From: JBBQYA01 sp038209155
GTDB lineage: Bacteria; Bacteroidota; Bacteroidia; Sphingobacteriales; Sphingobacteriaceae
Reading direction: 5' to 3'
Length of the DNA: 6,965 bases
Assembly (NCBI GenBank): GCA_038209155.1
Contig: JBBQYA010000118.1
Coordinates: forward strand, 1-6,965
A model generated the notes under the pieces. That model searched no databases. It was not told the origin of the DNA and saw only the letters and a list, made by a program, of their open reading frames with translations. Shown piece after piece: positions 6,294 through 6,965 of this stretch (position 1 is the stretch's first letter; each line of letters starts with the position of its first letter). The position numbers and the translations under genes were made by a program.

Positions 6294-6965
6294 ATGGCAG
6301 AAGTAAATATTCCATTACTTGATTTAGCAGATTTTAAATCAGGGACTGAAGAGCAACGCAAGAAATTTTCTCAAGATTTGGGAAAAGCATTTAATGCAAC
6401 TGGTTTCGTAACAGTAAAAAATCACGGTTTGAGCCAGCAATTGATGGATAATACTTATAAGGAAGTTAAAAAAGTTTTTGCTTTGAGTGATGACCAAAAG
6501 CATTCCTACGAAATTGTAGAATTGGCCGGTCAACGTGGATATACGAGTAAAGGAAGAGAAAAAGCTAAAGGTGCATTAACTCCAGATTTGAAAGAATTTT
6601 GGCAAGTAGGGCAAACGGTGACAGATGCTGACCCAATAAAAAAGGAATATCCAGAAAATATTGTGGTAAGTGAATTACCAGAATTTAACCAAATAACAAG
6701 AGAAGTGTATTCCACTTTGGAAGATGCTGGAAAATACCTTTTGCGTGCTATTGCCTTGTATTTAAATTTAGAAGAAAACTATTTTGACGACAAAATCCAC
6801 AATGGAAATAGCATTTTGAGAGCCATTCATTATTTTCCAATACTTGATGTAGAGAACTTATCACCCGATGCAGTTCGTGCGGGTGCTCATGAAGATATCA
6901 ATCTAATTACATTATTAATTGGTGCCAGTGCAGATGGTTTGCAATTGTTGACCAAAGAAGGAGAA
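6294..6965 (+). CDS. 2-oxoglutarate/Fe(II)-dependent oxygenase, isopenicillin N synthase-like family (partial, 5' end)
   Basis: The frame opens at ATG 6294 (MAEVNIPLLDLADF) and is still open at the window end, giving 224 of an expected 310-330 residues. Residues 4-120 match the N-terminal DIOX_N domain of the isopenicillin N synthase/plant-type dioxygenase family: IPLLDLADF, then the GFVTVKNHGL motif at 37-46. LRAIHYFP (175-182) and AGAHEDINLITLLIG (196-210) match the start of the catalytic double-stranded beta-helix. His199 and Asp201 are the first two Fe(II) ligands (HxD), followed by the GLQL strand at 215-218. The distal His and the RxS 2-oxoglutarate site would lie beyond the window. The family oxidises small molecules using Fe(II), O2 and usually 2-oxoglutarate; the substrate cannot be assigned, and this need not be a true penicillin enzyme. 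No signal peptide is present, so it is cytoplasmic. There is no Shine-Dalgarno sequence; ATG 6294 is the natural family start. Confidence 0.92.
   Translation, partial: MAEVNIPLLDLADFKSGTEEQRKKFSQDLGKAFNATGFVTVKNHGLSQQLMDNTYKEVKKVFALSDDQKHSYEIVELAGQRGYTSKGREKAKGALTPDLKEFWQVGQTVTDADPIKKEYPENIVVSELPEFNQITREVYSTLEDAGKYLLRAIALYLNLEENYFDDKIHNGNSILRAIHYFPILDVENLSPDAVRAGAHEDINLITLLIGASADGLQLLTKEGE

Overview
The window looks like an AT-rich Bacteroidota genome with a type IX secretion system (T9SS). The signs are three successive genes whose C-termini match the T9SS type A sorting domain, starts without Shine-Dalgarno sequences, and a promoter of the Bacteroidota form (TTTG, 19 bases, TA-n-n-TTT). All recognised genes are on the + strand. 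No tRNA, rRNA, insertion sequence or CRISPR array is visible.

Layout: (1) 2-118, the last 38 codons of a T9SS cargo gene, then a strong terminator. (2) 181-610, interspersed repeats, then an AT-rich, hairpin-rich stretch (about 611-956) and a promoter at 959-989. (3) 1023-3613, a large T9SS cargo protein with a DUF7948-like N-terminal domain, a seven-unit SBBP-type beta-propeller and a sorting domain. Its first codons contain an 11-G run that puts the start codon and signal peptide out of frame with the rest. (4) A terminator, then 3672-5075, a second seven-unit repeat protein with signal peptide and sorting domain, then another terminator. (5) 5139-6177, about 1 kb of repeats: a partial copy, two long mosaic copies (a third lies at 421-610) and, between the two long copies, three tandem units of about 176 bp. 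(6) 6294 to the window end, the first 224 codons of an isopenicillin N synthase-like 2-oxoglutarate/Fe(II) oxygenase.

The two complete cargo genes probably encode exported or cell-surface propeller proteins carried across the outer membrane by the T9SS; their ligands cannot be read from sequence. The oxygenase is a cytoplasmic enzyme, separated from them by a terminator and 1.2 kb of repeats, so it is probably unrelated.

The strongest candidate for new biology is the poly-G tract at 1052-1062. Nine or twelve Gs would give a full secreted protein of about 862-863 residues; the 11 seen here give a 17-codon dead end. This fits phase variation of a surface protein, or slippage, but also a homopolymer sequencing error. 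The second is the repeat family: a 28-bp palindromic element in two forms whose differences preserve base pairing, set at regular spacings and arranged in higher-order units on both sides of the cargo genes.
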